Positions 53,146 to 63,180 are shown, counted from the stretch's first letter. The stretch: DNA of 64,000 nt from Streptomyces sp. NBC_00433 (GCA_036015235.1 CP107926.1:2046001-2110000); one strand, 5' to 3'. The notes: generated by a model not told the origin, from the letters alone. Program-made: numbers and translations.

Positions 53146-55268
53146 GCACCACCACCGAACTTCTCAAGGGTGCGGCCGAGCTTTTCCCCGGCGAGGTCGT
53201 CACAGCCGCCCAGGTGCGGCACATCGACCTGCCCGGCGCGGGCCGCTTCGCGCTGATCACGCTGGACAACGGGCTGGACCACACCAAGCCGACCACCTTC
53301 GGCCCGCAGTCGCTCGCCAACCTGAACACGGCGATCGACCAGGTCGAGAAGGAGGCGGCGGACGGCGCGATCACCGGCGTCGGCATCACCGGCAAGCCCT
53401 TCATCTTCGCGGTGGGCGCCGACCTCAAGGGCGTGGAGCTGCTGGGGCGGCACGAGGACGCGCTGGCCATCGGCAAGGGCGGCCACGACGTCTTCAGGCG
53501 GCTGTCCTCGCTGGCCGTGCCGACCTTCGCCTACTACAACGGCGCGGCCATGGGCGGCGGCGTCGAGGTCGGCCTGCACTGCACCTACCGCACGGTCTCC
53601 GCGTCGGTGCCGGCCTTCTCGCTGCCCGAGGTCTTCCTCGGCCTGGTGCCCGGCTGGGGCGGCTGCGCGCTGCTGCCGAACCTGATCGGCGCCGACCGCG
53701 CGGTCACCGTGATCATCGAGAACTCGCTGAACCAGAACCGCCAGCTCAAGGGCGCCCAGGTCTTCGAGCTGGGCATCGCCGACGCGCTGTTCGAGGCGGC
53801 GGACTTCCTGGAGCAGTCGCTGGCGTGGACCGCGGCGGTGCTCAAGGGCGAGATCGAGGTCGTACGCCCCGAGGTGGACCGCGGCGACGCGTGGGACCAG
53901 GCCGTGGAGCGCGGGCGCTTCGTCGCCGACGGCAAGGTGCACGGCGCGGCCCCCGCGGCCTACCGGGCGCTGGACATCATCGCGGCGGCCAAGGACGGCG
54001 ACCTGGCGCGGGGCTTCGACGCCGAGGACGCGGCGCTGGCCGACCTGATCATGGGCGGCGAGCTGCGCAGCGGCATCTACGCCTTCAACCTGGTGCAGCG
54101 GCGCGGCAAGCGCCCGGTCGGCGCCCCCGACAAGGCGCTGGCCAGGCCCGTGTCCAAGGTCGGCGTGGTCGGCGCGGGGCTGATGGCCTCGCAGCTGGCG
54201 CTGCTGTTCGTGCGCCGCCTCGAAGTGCCCGTGGTGCTGACCGACATCGACCAGGCGCGTATCGACAAGGGCGTGGCCTACGTCCACGGCGAGATCGACA
54301 AGCTGCTCGCCAAGGGCAGGCTCGGCCAGGACGCGGCGAACCGCTACAAGGCGCTGGTGACCGGGCACCTCGACAAGGCCGCGGCCTTCGGTGACGCGGA
54401 CTTCGTCATCGAGGCGGTCTTCGAGGAGATGGGCGTCAAGCGCCAGGTCTTCGCGGAGCTGGAGGCGGTGGTGCGCCCTGACGCGATCCTGGCCACGAAC
54501 ACCTCCTCGCTGTCGGTGACCGAGATGGCCGCGAAGCTCGACCACCCGGAGCGGGTGGTGGGCTTCCACTTCTTCAACCCGGTCGCGATCCTGCCGCTGC
54601 TGGAGATCGTCCGCGGTGAGGGCACCGACGACCCGTCGCTGGCGACCGCCTTCGCGGTGGCCAAGAAGCTGCGCAAGACCGCGGTGCTGGTCAAGGACGC
54701 GCCGGCTTTCGTCGTCAACAGGATCCTGACCCGCTTCATGGGCGAGATCCAGAACGTCATCGACGAGGGCACCCCGGTCGCGGTCGCCGAGAAGGCGATC
54801 GAGCCGCTGGGCCTGCCGATGTCCCCGCTGGTGCTGCTGGAGCTGGTCGGCCCCGCCATCGGCCTGCACGTCTCGCAGACGCTGCACGGCGCCTTCCCCG
54901 ACCGCTTCACGGTCTCGGAGAACCTGGCGGCGGTCGTCAAGGCCGGCAAGCGCGGCTTCTACGTCTACGACTCGGGCCGCCCCGAGCTGGACCCGGAGGT
55001 CACGGCGCTGCTCAAGCAGGGCGACCGCGTGCTGACCGAGGCGCAGGTGCGGGAGCGGGTGCTCGACGCGGTCGCGCAGGAGATCGGACTGATGCTGGAC
55101 GAGGGCGTGGTCGCCGAGGCGCAGGACATCGACCTGTGCCTGATCACCGGCGCCGGCTGGCCCTTCCACCTGGGCGGTGTGACCCCCTACCTGGACCGTG
55201 AGGGCGTCTCGCAGCGGGTGAACGGCAAGCCGTTCCTGGCTCCGGGTGTCGCGAGCGTCCCGGCCTGA
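53142..55268 (+). CDS. fadB: Fatty acid oxidation complex alpha subunit
   Basis: A 708-residue bifunctional enoyl-CoA hydratase/3-hydroxyacyl-CoA dehydrogenase. The N-terminal crotonase domain (about 15-290) has the oxyanion-hole strand ITGKPFIFAVGADL and LPEVFLGLVPGWGG with a catalytic Glu. The NAD-binding motif GVVGAGLMA is at about 341-349. EAVFEEMGVKRQVFAELE, HFFNPV and the C-terminal dehydrogenase helices follow. The GTGA overlap with fadA makes a coupled operon, and a strong terminator follows. Confidence 0.94.
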   Translation: MSTTTELLKGAAELFPGEVVTAAQVRHIDLPGAGRFALITLDNGLDHTKPTTFGPQSLANLNTAIDQVEKEAADGAITGVGITGKPFIFAVGADLKGVELLGRHEDALAIGKGGHDVFRRLSSLAVPTFAYYNGAAMGGGVEVGLHCTYRTVSASVPAFSLPEVFLGLVPGWGGCALLPNLIGADRAVTVIIENSLNQNRQLKGAQVFELGIADALFEAADFLEQSLAWTAAVLKGEIEVVRPEVDRGDAWDQAVERGRFVADGKVHGAAPAAYRALDIIAAAKDGDLARGFDAEDAALADLIMGGELRSGIYAFNLVQRRGKRPVGAPDKALARPVSKVGVVGAGLMASQLALLFVRRLEVPVVLTDIDQARIDKGVAYVHGEIDKLLAKGRLGQDAANRYKALVTGHLDKAAAFGDADFVIEAVFEEMGVKRQVFAELEAVVRPDAILATNTSSLSVTEMAAKLDHPERVVGFHFFNPVAILPLLEIVRGEGTDDPSLATAFAVAKKLRKTAVLVKDAPAFVVNRILTRFMGEIQNVIDEGTPVAVAEKAIEPLGLPMSPLVLLELVGPAIGLHVSQTLHGAFPDRFTVSENLAAVVKAGKRGFYVYDSGRPELDPEVTALLKQGDRVLTEAQVRERVLDAVAQEIGLMLDEGVVAEAQDIDLCLITGAGWPFHLGGVTPYLDREGVSQRVNGKPFLAPGVASVPA

Positions 55269-55283
55269 CCCGGGCGCGGGTGA

Positions 55284-55313
55284 GGGGGCGGGGCCGTCAG
55301 CGGCCCCGCCCCC
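55284..55313. terminator. Bidirectional terminator between fadB and the SPFH gene
   Basis: GGGGGCGGGGCCG and CGGCCCCGCCCCC pair perfectly over 13 bp around TCAG. It lies between convergent genes, 15 bases after each stop. Confidence 0.8.
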
Positions 55314-55328
55314 CTTCCGCGTCCCGGC

Positions 55329-56414
55329 TCAGCCCTGCGGCCGGCCCGCGGACGCGGGGGCGGCGAGCAGGGCCACCGTCAGATCGCGGACCAGCGACTT
55401 GCGTTCGTAGTCGTCCAGCTCCACCAGGCCGCGCTCGGCGATCCCGCGCAGGGTGTCGGACACCGCGGTCAGCACGCCGTCCAGCACCGCCCTGCGCTGC
55501 CTGGCCTCCAGCGACGCGATCCTGGCCCGGCGCATCGCCGCCGCGACCTCGGGGGCGTAGTCCAGCCGGACCGGGGTCACCGAGAAGACCTCGACCCCCG
55601 CCTCGCGCACCGCGCCGGCCACCAGGCGCCCCAGCTCGTCGCCGAGCCGGTCGCAGTCCCGCAGCGTGACCGCGTCACCGCGGAAGTCGTCCACCGGGTG
55701 CCTGGACACCGCACGGGCGATCGCCGCCTCGACCTCCTCGCGCAGCAGCCGGGTGCAGTCGTCCACCGCGAAGGCGGCCCGCGCCGTCTCCCTGATCCGC
55801 CACACCAGCAGCACCGTGACCTGGACCGGGGTGCCGTGGGCGTCGACCGCGTCGATCGGGCGGCTGCGCCAGTGCCGCAGCGACACGTCCATCGGGCGCC
55901 GCCGCAGCAGCGGGCTGATCCACAGCAGCCCGGTGCGGCGGACCGTGCCGCGGTAGCCGCCGTGCCGGGTGAGCACCAGGACCCTGCCGGGCCGGCCGCG
56001 GGTCAGCCCGCAGGCCGCCAGCGCGGCGACGGCGCCGATCAGCACCAGCCCGCTCCACAGCCCGCTCCCCCGCACCACGTCGTCCGGCGCCCCGGGCAGC
56101 AGCCCGCCGGTCGGCGGCAGCGGAAGCAGTCCGGCCCGCCACAGCAGCCACCCCGCGACCCCCACCGCGGCCGCCAGCGCGGTCCCCGCCGTCCAGCCGG
56201 GCAGGCACGGCCCGGACCGCTCGGCGAGCGCGTCGGCGGGCGGCTGGACCCGCGGCATCAGCAGGGTCTGCTCGGTGGAGGGCCCCGACTGCTCGGGGAG
56301 GTCCGCCTTGGCGTGGTGGTCGACGCGATCGGCGGGCGCGGAGCCGTCGGCCTGCGCGCGCGGCTCAGGGCCTTCCGCGGGCCCGGTGGGCGCGGCGGTG
56401 TCGGGTGATGTCAC
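55329..56414 (-). CDS. SPFH/Band 7 domain membrane protein
   Basis: A 361-residue protein. A hydrophilic N-terminal tail of about 80 residues precedes two membrane segments (WTAGTALAAAVGVAGWLLWRAG and GLWSGLVLIGAVAALAACGL). The Band 7 domain follows (GYRGTVRRTGLLWISPLLRRRPMDVSLRHWRS..DAHGTPVQVTVLLVWRIRETARAAFAVDDCTRLLREEVEAAIARAVSRH), with a helical C-terminus. Such proteins form membrane-organising oligomers. Its GTG overlaps the stop of the NlpC/P60-like gene upstream, suggesting a shared envelope role. Confidence 0.85.
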   Translation of the reverse strand: MTSPDTAAPTGPAEGPEPRAQADGSAPADRVDHHAKADLPEQSGPSTEQTLLMPRVQPPADALAERSGPCLPGWTAGTALAAAVGVAGWLLWRAGLLPLPPTGGLLPGAPDDVVRGSGLWSGLVLIGAVAALAACGLTRGRPGRVLVLTRHGGYRGTVRRTGLLWISPLLRRRPMDVSLRHWRSRPIDAVDAHGTPVQVTVLLVWRIRETARAAFAVDDCTRLLREEVEAAIARAVSRHPVDDFRGDAVTLRDCDRLGDELGRLVAGAVREAGVEVFSVTPVRLDYAPEVAAAMRRARIASLEARQRRAVLDGVLTAVSDTLRGIAERGLVELDDYERKSLVRDLTVALLAAPASAGRPQG

Positions 56415-57622
56415 GAGAACAGTCGCCTCCACGTCTCGGGGCCTGGATATCCGTCGGCGGTGCGGCCCGACCAGCCCTGGGCGCGCTGGAAGGCCTCGAC
56501 CTTGCGGCGGTCGGCCTCGTGCCAGTCTCGGCTGGGGCGGTAGCCCGCGCCGAAGCCCTTGGCGACCAGCCGGTGGCCGAGCGCCAGGACGCTGTCGTTG
56601 CTGCGCCCGGGGCGGAAGGAGCCGGCCCCGGGAAAGGGCGGGGCCGTGGACGTGCCGCCGGTCACGCGCAGCGTGGCGCCGGGGATGTCGTGGCCCTTGT
56701 GGTGGACCAGGTAGGACCACGTGACGGGGCCGGGCAGGCCGTCGGCCTTGGCACCGGTCCAGCCCTGGGCGCGCTGGAAGGCGGCGGTGGCGGCGCGGTC
56801 GGCCGCGCTCCACACCGGCCCGGGGCCGCCCCGGAAGTAGGCGGCGGCGCCCCGGCCGACCAGCAGTCTGCCGAGCCGGGTGACGGCGGCGCCGGAGCGG
56901 CCGGTGCCGAGGGCGTCCCGGCCCGTGAAGCCGGCGGCGGGGCGGCCGGCCAGGTACCGGTAGCGGTAGGGGACGTACTTCGCGGAGTTGTCCCAGTAGG
57001 CGTAGGGCGTCGTCCTGACCCTGGCGGTCGGGACGGTCTGCTCGTAGGCGGTGTAGCGGGTGTGCGAGCTGTTCGCCCAGCCGGCGAAGATCAGGGCGTG
57101 GGAGCCCTTCTGCGGGTCCGCGGTGTTGTGGAAGAGCAGCATGTCGCCGGGCCGGAGGCGGTCGCGGGTGATGCGGACCGCGTAGTCGGCGAGATCGCCG
57201 GTCCAGGCGCTGGCGCCGAGTCCCCAGGCCATGGAGACGAAGCCGGAGCAGTCCTGCCGGTAGCCGTCCTTCCAGTGGGCGGTCAGGCTGTACGGCACCC
57301 CGGCCGTCACCCATGTCCTGGCGCGTTGCAGGATCTGCGTGCGGGTCAGCCGCAGCGGGACCGCCGCGACGGGCGCGGCCTGGGACACGTGGCCCGTGGT
57401 GTGGCCGGTGGCACCGGCGGGGCGGGGTACGGCGGCGACGGCGGCCGCGGTGCCGCCGAGCGCCGTGCCCGCGACGGCGGCCACCACCAGGACTCTGGTG
57501 GCGCCGGTGGCGGAGGGCCCGCAGGTGCCGCGGGCCATGGACTCGGCGAGGCGCTGCCGGGCGCAGCCCTCGCAGCCGCACGCGGGCGGTGGTTCGACGT
57601 CGTCGAACAGCGGCATCGACAT
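56411..57622 (-). CDS. Secreted NlpC/P60-like hydrolase with two peptidoglycan-binding domains
   Basis: A 403-residue protein. The N-terminus is unusual for an exported protein: about 40 residues with a Cys cluster (ACGCEGCARQR) before the hydrophobic segment VLVVAAVAGTALGGTAAAVAAV. The NlpC/P60-type domain has the catalytic Cys125 in DCSGFVSMAWG and a His in KGSHALIFAGW. Two peptidoglycan-binding repeats follow, each ending AFQRAQGW. It probably cuts or binds cell-wall peptides outside the membrane. The ATG at 57622 follows GGAGGAG. It is coupled to the SPFH gene by a four-base overlap. Confidence 0.85.
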   Translation of the reverse strand: MSMPLFDDVEPPPACGCEGCARQRLAESMARGTCGPSATGATRVLVVAAVAGTALGGTAAAVAAVPRPAGATGHTTGHVSQAAPVAAVPLRLTRTQILQRARTWVTAGVPYSLTAHWKDGYRQDCSGFVSMAWGLGASAWTGDLADYAVRITRDRLRPGDMLLFHNTADPQKGSHALIFAGWANSSHTRYTAYEQTVPTARVRTTPYAYWDNSAKYVPYRYRYLAGRPAAGFTGRDALGTGRSGAAVTRLGRLLVGRGAAAYFRGGPGPVWSAADRAATAAFQRAQGWTGAKADGLPGPVTWSYLVHHKGHDIPGATLRVTGGTSTAPPFPGAGSFRPGRSNDSVLALGHRLVAKGFGAGYRPSRDWHEADRRKVEAFQRAQGWSGRTADGYPGPETWRRLFS

Positions 57623-57759
57623 GCGCACCACTCCTCCGTGATCGGGCGTCACATCCTCTTACTACCCGATTTACCCGGAATGTTGACGAAACCGGAGAGA
57701 TCGGTACGAAAAGGGGTGAATCGCCCGACCGCGGGGAACGGCGGGGAACCGAAGGGGCG

Positions 57760-58623
57760 TCAGCCGGCCAGCGCGGGGGTGTCCGTCGGAACGGCCTGGA
57801 GCGCGATGACCCGCTTGGCCTCCTTGAGGATCTGGGCGCGCAGCTTCGCCGGGGTCAGCGAGGTGTGGGTGTCCTTGACCACGACCCCGTTGACCTCCAC
57901 GACCGGGACCGTGCCGAAGCCGGAGCCGGCGAAGTCCGCCTGCGACTTGTCCACCCAGCCCTCGTGGTCGAGCTGCTCGATGCACGGGTCGAAGCTGGCG
58001 GTCTTGATCTTGCCCGCCTTGGCGGCCAGCTTGCGCATCATCTTCTCGCTCGCCAGGCCGTCGTCCTTGGGGTCGCCCGGCTGGTTCTTCCACACCTCGC
58101 CGACGAAGGCGGAGAAGCGGCCCTGGTCCTGCGCGCAGGCCGCGGCGTTGGCCGCCACCAGGGCGCCGGAGCCGCCGTACTGCTTGTCGGAGGCGGTCAC
58201 CAGGCGGTATTCGAAGGACACCTGACCGGTGGTGAGCAGCTGCTGGAAGGTCGCCTCGTACTCCTCGTGGAAGGCCTTGGAGTCGGGGCTGCGCAGGTCC
58301 TCGTAGACCGTGACGACGACCGGGACCGTCGGGTGCACCGGGATGGCGAGCTTGGGGCCCGCCGGGGCGGTGGGGCTGGGCGACGCGCCGTCCGCCGGGG
58401 GCGCCGTCGGCGGACGGGCCGCGGCGACCGCGCCGCTGGGCTCGGAGACCTTGGTGTCCTTGTTGCCGCGGACGTGGGCGCCGATCACCGCCGACACACC
58501 GAAGACCACGGCCATCGCCGTCACGCCGATCGCGTACGGGCGCAGCCGGTCGACAACGGACTTGCGCTTCTTCTTCGGGGCCGCCGAACCGCCCGGAGTG
58601 TCGGGTCCCTTGGACTCCGTCAT
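57760..58623 (-). CDS. DsbA-fold membrane-anchored protein lacking the CxxC pair
   Basis: A 287-residue protein with a cytosolic KKKRKS segment, one membrane helix (about 32-50) and a Pro-rich linker. The thioredoxin/DsbA-like domain follows (VTVYEDLRSPDSKAFHEEYEATFQQLLTTGQVSFEYRLV..VPVVEVNGV). Where DsbA has CPYC this protein reads RSPD. Only two Cys remain further on (in NAAACAQDQ and FDPCIEQLD). The cis-Pro loop TVPVVEVNG is kept. A redox role is therefore doubtful; a binding or chaperone role is possible. The ATG at 58623 gives the usual MTESKGPD start. Confidence 0.82.
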   Translation of the reverse strand: MTESKGPDTPGGSAAPKKKRKSVVDRLRPYAIGVTAMAVVFGVSAVIGAHVRGNKDTKVSEPSGAVAAARPPTAPPADGASPSPTAPAGPKLAIPVHPTVPVVVTVYEDLRSPDSKAFHEEYEATFQQLLTTGQVSFEYRLVTASDKQYGGSGALVAANAAACAQDQGRFSAFVGEVWKNQPGDPKDDGLASEKMMRKLAAKAGKIKTASFDPCIEQLDHEGWVDKSQADFAGSGFGTVPVVEVNGVVVKDTHTSLTPAKLRAQILKEAKRVIALQAVPTDTPALAG

Positions 58624-58675
58624 TGCTACGCCACCTCGATCATCCGCACTGCTCTCGCGCATTTCTACCATCGGT

Positions 58676-58705
58676 CCCGGGAGCCCCGTCAACGGGGCTC
58701 CCGGG
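58676..58705 (-). terminator. Hairpin after dxs
   Basis: CCCGGGAGCCCCG and CGGGGCTCCCGGG form a perfect 13-bp stem around TCAA, 32 bases beyond the dxs stop and upstream of the DsbA-like gene. Confidence 0.75.
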
Positions 58706-58737
58706 CCGCCGCGCAGCCCCCGGGGGGCGCGGCGCGG

Positions 58738-60678
58738 TCAGTCCTTGGCGAGCTCCGCGGCGCTGCCCGCGGCCGCGTCCGCGGCCTCCTCGCCGAACCG
58801 GCCGTCGATGGTGGCGAACACCCCGGTGACCTGGCGGGCGATGTCCGGCGCGGTCAGGCCGATGGCGGCCATGACGTCCTTGCGGGAGCCGTGCGCGAGG
58901 AATTGCGGCGGGATGCCGAAGTCGCGCAGCGGCACGTCCACCTCCGCGTCCCTCAGCGCCTGGGCGACGGCCGAGCCGACGCCGCCGACCCTGCCGTTGT
59001 CCTCGACGGTGACCACCAGGCGGTGCCGGGCGGCGAGGCCGGGCAGCGCGTCGTCCACCGGCTTGACCCAGCGCGGGTCGACCACGGTGCTGGTGATGCC
59101 CTGGGCGTCGAGCAGCGCGGCGATCTCCAGGCACATCGGGGCCAGCGCGCCCACCGAGACCAGCAGCACATCGGGCTGCCCGTCGCCGGCCGCCGCGCGC
59201 AGCACGTCCATGCCGCCGACCCGGCCGACCGCGGCGACCGCGGGGCCGACCGCGCCCTTGGAGTAGCGGACCACCGTGGGGGCGTCCTCGACCGCGACGG
59301 CCTCCCTCAGCTGCGCCCTGACCTGGTCGGCGTCCCGCGGGGCGGCGATCCGCAGGCCGGGCACGACCTGGAGGATCGACATGTCCCACATGCCGTTGTG
59401 CGAGGCGCCGTCGCTGCCGGTCACGCCGGCCCGGTCCAGGACGAAGGTGACACCGCACTTGTGCAGGGCGACGTCCATCAGCACCTGGTCGAAGGCCCGG
59501 TTGAGGAAGGTGGCGTACACCGCGAAGACCGGGTGCAGCCCGCCGGTGGCCAGGCCCGCGGCCGAGACGGCGCCGTGCTGCTCGGCGATGCCCACGTCGT
59601 AGACCCGGTCGGGGAAGGCGGCGGCGAACTTGGTCAGGCCCACCGGGTGCAGCATCGCGGCGGTGATGGCCACGATGTCGGGGCGCTCCTTGCCCAGCTC
59701 CAGCATCTCGTCGCCGAAGACCGAGGTCCAGTCGGCGCCGGCGGCGGCGATGGGCAGCCCGGTGTCGGGGTGGATCGGGCCGATGCCGTGGAAGCGGTCG
59801 GTCTCGTCGCGCTCGGCCGGGGTGTAGCCGCGGCCCTTCTCGGTGATGCAGTGCACGATCACCGGCCCGCCGAAGCGGCGGGCGCGCTGGAGGGCGGACT
59901 CCACGGCCTCGATGTCGTGGCCGTCGATCGGGCCGACGTACTTCAGGCCCAGGTCCTCGAACATCCCCTGCGGGGTGATGAAGTCCTTCAGGCCCTTCTT
60001 GGCGCCGTGCAGGGTCTCGTAGAGCGGGCGGCCGATGAGCGGGGTGCGCTCAAGGACCTCCTTGGTGCGGGCCAGGAACTGCTCGTAGCCGTCGGTGGTG
60101 CGCAGGGTCGCCAGGTGGTTCGCGAGGCCGCCGATCGTCGGCGAGTACGACCACTCGTTGTCGTTGACGACGATCACCAGCGGGCGGTCCTTGGCGGCCG
60201 CGATGTTGTTCAGCGCCTCCCAGGCCATGCCGCCGGTGAGCGCCCCGTCGCCGATGACGGCGACGACGTGGTCGTCGCGGTCCAGCAGCTCGTTGGCCTT
60301 GGCCAGGCCGTCGGCCCAGCCCAGCACGGTGGAGGCGTGGCTGTTCTCGATCACGTCGTGCTCGGACTCGGCGCGCGAGGGGTAGCCCGACAGGCCGCCG
60401 GTGCTCTTCAGCCGGGCGAAGTCCTGGCGCCCGGTGAGCAGTTTGTGCACGTAGGCCTGGTGGCCGGTGTCGAAGAGGATGCGGTCCGCGGGTGAGTGGA
60501 AGACCCGGTGCAGGGCGATCGTCAGTTCCACCACGCCGAGGTTGGGGCCGAGGTGCCCACCGGTCTTGGAGACCGCTTCGACGAGGAAGGAGCGGATCTC
60601 GCCGGCCAACTGCACGAGCTGCTGCTGGTCGAGCCGGTCGAGGTCCCGGGGTCCGTTGATACGGGTCAGCACTGCCAC
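58738..60678 (-). CDS. dxs: 1-deoxy-D-xylulose-5-phosphate synthase
   Basis: A 646-residue thiamine-diphosphate enzyme joining pyruvate and glyceraldehyde-3-phosphate, the first step of the MEP isoprenoid pathway. Hallmarks are [35 protein letters not shown], the TPP site [16 protein letters not shown], ENDxEWSYSP-like [19 protein letters not shown] with the catalytic Glu, and [18 protein letters not shown]. The GTG at 60678 follows AGGAGG and aligns with the usual MPLLTRI start. Confidence 0.95.
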   Translation of the reverse strand: MAVLTRINGPRDLDRLDQQQLVQLAGEIRSFLVEAVSKTGGHLGPNLGVVELTIALHRVFHSPADRILFDTGHQAYVHKLLTGRQDFARLKSTGGLSGYPSRAESEHDVIENSHASTVLGWADGLAKANELLDRDDHVVAVIGDGALTGGMAWEALNNIAAAKDRPLVIVVNDNEWSYSPTIGGLANHLATLRTTDGYEQFLARTKEVLERTPLIGRPLYETLHGAKKGLKDFITPQGMFEDLGLKYVGPIDGHDIEAVESALQRARRFGGPVIVHCITEKGRGYTPAERDETDRFHGIGPIHPDTGLPIAAAGADWTSVFGDEMLELGKERPDIVAITAAMLHPVGLTKFAAAFPDRVYDVGIAEQHGAVSAAGLATGGLHPVFAVYATFLNRAFDQVLMDVALHKCGVTFVLDRAGVTGSDGASHNGMWDMSILQVVPGLRIAAPRDADQVRAQLREAVAVEDAPTVVRYSKGAVGPAVAAVGRVGGMDVLRAAAGDGQPDVLLVSVGALAPMCLEIAALLDAQGITSTVVDPRWVKPVDDALPGLAARHRLVVTVEDNGRVGGVGSAVAQALRDAEVDVPLRDFGIPPQFLAHGSRKDVMAAIGLTAPDIARQVTGVFATIDGRFGEEAADAAAGSAAELAKD

Positions 60679-60816
60679 CCGTTCCTCCTTTGCCTGTCGC
60701 TCCCGGCCGATCTGGCCTTGGACGAGTCTAATGTTCCGGTTACCGACGCGTCGGCCGCCCCCTGCGATGCCCGGCACGGCGTTCCTGCCCTCTTCCCTCC
60801 GGCCCGCGCACGCCAA

Positions 60817-60857
60817 ACCGCCGGCCGGTCCTGGGGGGCCCAGGTCCGACCGGCGGT
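60817..60857 (-). terminator. Stem-loop after the sugar permease gene
   Basis: Outer arms ACCGCCGG/CCGGCGGT and inner arms CCTGG/CCAGG form a nested stem 15 bases beyond the permease stop, without a T-run. Confidence 0.6.
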
Positions 60858-60871
60858 CAGGGGTGTACGCG

Positions 60872-62155
60872 TTACGCGCGGCCGGAGCTGCGCTGGGTGC
60901 GGCGGGACACCGAGTCGACGACCACGGCGGCGAGCAGAACGGCGCCGGTGATCATGTACTGGATCGACTGGTCCATGTTCAGCAGGTCGAGACCGGTCTG
61001 GATGGACTGGATGACCAGCATGCCGAGCAGGGCGGACCAGACGTTGCCGCGACCGCCGAACAGGCTCGTACCGCCGATGACGGCGGCGGCGATGGCGAGC
61101 ATCAGCAGGTTGCCGGTACCGGCCTGCAGGGTCGCGGTGTAGGTCTGGCCGGCCAGGAACAGGCCGCCGATGGCCGCGAAGCCGCCCGAGATGGCGAAGA
61201 CGACGATGCGGATCAGAGCGACGTTGATACCGGCGCGGCGGGCGGCCTCGATGCTGCCGCCGACCGCGAAGACCTTGCGGCCGAAGGTGGTGCGACGCAG
61301 GACGAAGTCGCAGATCACCAGGGTGGCCAGGAAGATCACCAGCGCGTTGGGCACACCGGCGGACTTGTTGAGCACGTACGCGGCGACGTAGGCCACGACC
61401 GCCAGCGCGACGGTGCGGACCAGGATCTCGCCGGTGGGCCGGAAGGGCACGCCCGCGGACCGGCGGCGGCCCTGGTCGATCAGCGAGCCGATCAGCAGGG
61501 CGGCGACACCCAGGGTGGCCAGGATGTAGGCGCCGGCGATGCTCTGGTTCATGAAGAACGAGCGCTGGCCCAGGACGTGGAGCAGGCCCTTGTCCTGGAT
61601 CGTGAGGCTGCCCGTGCCGCGCAGCAGCCACTGCATCAGACCGGTCCAGCCCAGGAAGCCCGCCAGGGTGACGACGAACGCCGGGACGCCGATCTTCGCG
61701 AAGAAGAAGCCGTGTATCGCGCCGATGGCGACACCGGTGAGTATGGTCAGCACGACCGCGACCCACGCGTTGATGTTGTGGGTGACGCTCAGGCTGGCGA
61801 AGACCGCCGCGGCCAGACCGCTGACCGAGGCGACCGACAGGTCGATCTCGCCGAGCAGCAGCACGAAGACCAGGCCGACAGCGAGCATGCCCGTACCGGC
61901 CATGAAGTAGCTGACGTTGACCATGTTCGCGGAGCTGAGGAACAGGCTGTCCTTCACCTGGAAGATGGTCCAGATGATCACCAGCGCGAGGATGACCGGC
62001 AGCGAGCCCAGCTCGCCGCCCTTCAACTTGCGCTTGAACTCGGTGAGGTAGCCCTTCAGGCCTTCCTCACGGACCAGCAGCCGGGGGTCCAGCGGCGCCA
62101 CGGCCGGCGGCGGCACCTCGTCCAGCGGCTGTCGCATCGTGGTCTTGTCGCTCAC
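60872..62155 (-). CDS. xylH: Xylose/ribose-type ABC transporter permease
   Basis: A 427-residue membrane protein of the BPD_transp_2/XylH class. It has a soluble N-terminus of about 50 residues and some ten or more hydrophobic segments. Family blocks include [52 protein letters not shown] and [30 protein letters not shown]. The GTG start overlaps the ATPase stop (GTGA). From memory this matches XylH beside dxs in S. coelicolor. Confidence 0.92.
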   Translation of the reverse strand: MSDKTTMRQPLDEVPPPAVAPLDPRLLVREEGLKGYLTEFKRKLKGGELGSLPVILALVIIWTIFQVKDSLFLSSANMVNVSYFMAGTGMLAVGLVFVLLLGEIDLSVASVSGLAAAVFASLSVTHNINAWVAVVLTILTGVAIGAIHGFFFAKIGVPAFVVTLAGFLGWTGLMQWLLRGTGSLTIQDKGLLHVLGQRSFFMNQSIAGAYILATLGVAALLIGSLIDQGRRRSAGVPFRPTGEILVRTVALAVVAYVAAYVLNKSAGVPNALVIFLATLVICDFVLRRTTFGRKVFAVGGSIEAARRAGINVALIRIVVFAISGGFAAIGGLFLAGQTYTATLQAGTGNLLMLAIAAAVIGGTSLFGGRGNVWSALLGMLVIQSIQTGLDLLNMDQSIQYMITGAVLLAAVVVDSVSRRTQRSSGRA

Positions 62156-62940
62156 TGGGTCGCCTCCGCGTTGCGCGCCAGCCGGCGGGTCACGGCGTTG
62201 TCCGTGGCTCCGGTGATCGCAGCGATGATCTGTTCGTTGGTCGTGCCCTTGACCGGGAAGGCACCGTTGTTCTTGCCGAGGCGCAGCACGTGGACGGTGT
62301 CCGCCACGGCCGTGACGTCGGCCATGTTGTGGCTGATGAGGATGACGCCGAGACGGCGCTCCCGCAGGCGCTCGACCAGGTCGAGGACCTGGGCGGTCTG
62401 CTCGACGCCGAGGGCGGCGGTCGGCTCGTCGAGGATGACGACCTTGGGCTCGCCGATGAGTGCGCGGGCGATGGCCACCACCTGGCGCTGGCCGCCGGAG
62501 AGGCTGGCGATCGGGATCCTGACGCTGGGTATGCGGATCGACAGCGTGTTCAGAAGTTCGCGGGAGCGCTTTTCCATCGTGACCTCGTCGAGGCTGCCGT
62601 AACGCAGCAGCTCCCGGCCGAGGTAGAGATTACCGACAACATCGAGGTTGTCGCACAGCGCGAGGTCCTGGTAGACGGTCGCGATACCGAGACCCTGGGC
62701 GTCCTGCGGCCGGTTGATGTGCACCGGCCGGCCTTCCCACTCGATAACGCCTTCGTCGACGGGGTGAACGCCGGCGATGGTCTTGACCAGAGTCGACTTG
62801 CCGGCTCCGTTGTCACCGACCAGGGCGACAACTTCTCCGGCGTGGACCTCCAACTCGACATCGGTGAGGGCCTGGACCGCACCGAATCGCTTGGAGACTC
62901 CGCGCAACGCCAGCACGGGCGTAGCGGACACGTGAACCAT
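62152..62940 (-). CDS. xylG: Xylose/ribose-type ABC transporter ATP-binding protein
   Basis: A 262-residue single-domain ATPase, half the size of the usual two-domain sugar ATPases (RbsA/XylG of E. coli). Walker A GDNGAGKST is at about 42-50, signature LSGGQRQVVAIARAL, Walker B VVILDEPTAALG, and the switch His in ILISHNM. The pump would use a homodimer. It lies between the binding-protein and permease genes. Confidence 0.92.
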   Translation of the reverse strand: MVHVSATPVLALRGVSKRFGAVQALTDVELEVHAGEVVALVGDNGAGKSTLVKTIAGVHPVDEGVIEWEGRPVHINRPQDAQGLGIATVYQDLALCDNLDVVGNLYLGRELLRYGSLDEVTMEKRSRELLNTLSIRIPSVRIPIASLSGGQRQVVAIARALIGEPKVVILDEPTAALGVEQTAQVLDLVERLRERRLGVILISHNMADVTAVADTVHVLRLGKNNGAFPVKGTTNEQIIAAITGATDNAVTRRLARNAEATQ

Positions 62941-63044
62941 CTCCTTCGCCGCCTGACCGGCGGGGATGCCGCGTGCTGAAGTGAACAGCCGCGGAGGGAG
63001 TGCAAAAGCACAGGATTACAAAGTGAACGGGGAAGGGGTAGTAC

Positions 63045-63119
63045 CCCCACCCCGAATCATGCACGCAAGCGTTTCCGTCCGGCACCCCGCCCCTAGCGGG
63101 GTGTTTTTTCGGGGTGGGG
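63045..63119. promoter_or_regulatory. Structured xylF-xylG spacer with hairpins and a LacI-type half-site
   Basis: Outer arms CCCCACCCCGAA (63045-63056) and TTCGGGGTGGGG (63108-63119) enclose an inner stem CACCCCGC/GCGGGGTG (63083-63103). On the + strand the inner stem is followed by TTTTTT, so on the xyl transcript it is preceded by an A-run. Between the arms, GGAAACGCTTGCG on the minus strand (about 63065-63077) resembles a LacI/ROK-family operator. The gap may attenuate distal genes or hold a second promoter for xylGH. Confidence 0.45.
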
Positions 63120-63180
63120 CGCCGGACAGGCTTGCGGTCGCGGGTCGGGCCGGCGGGCCGGTCCCGGCCGCGGGTTCGGA

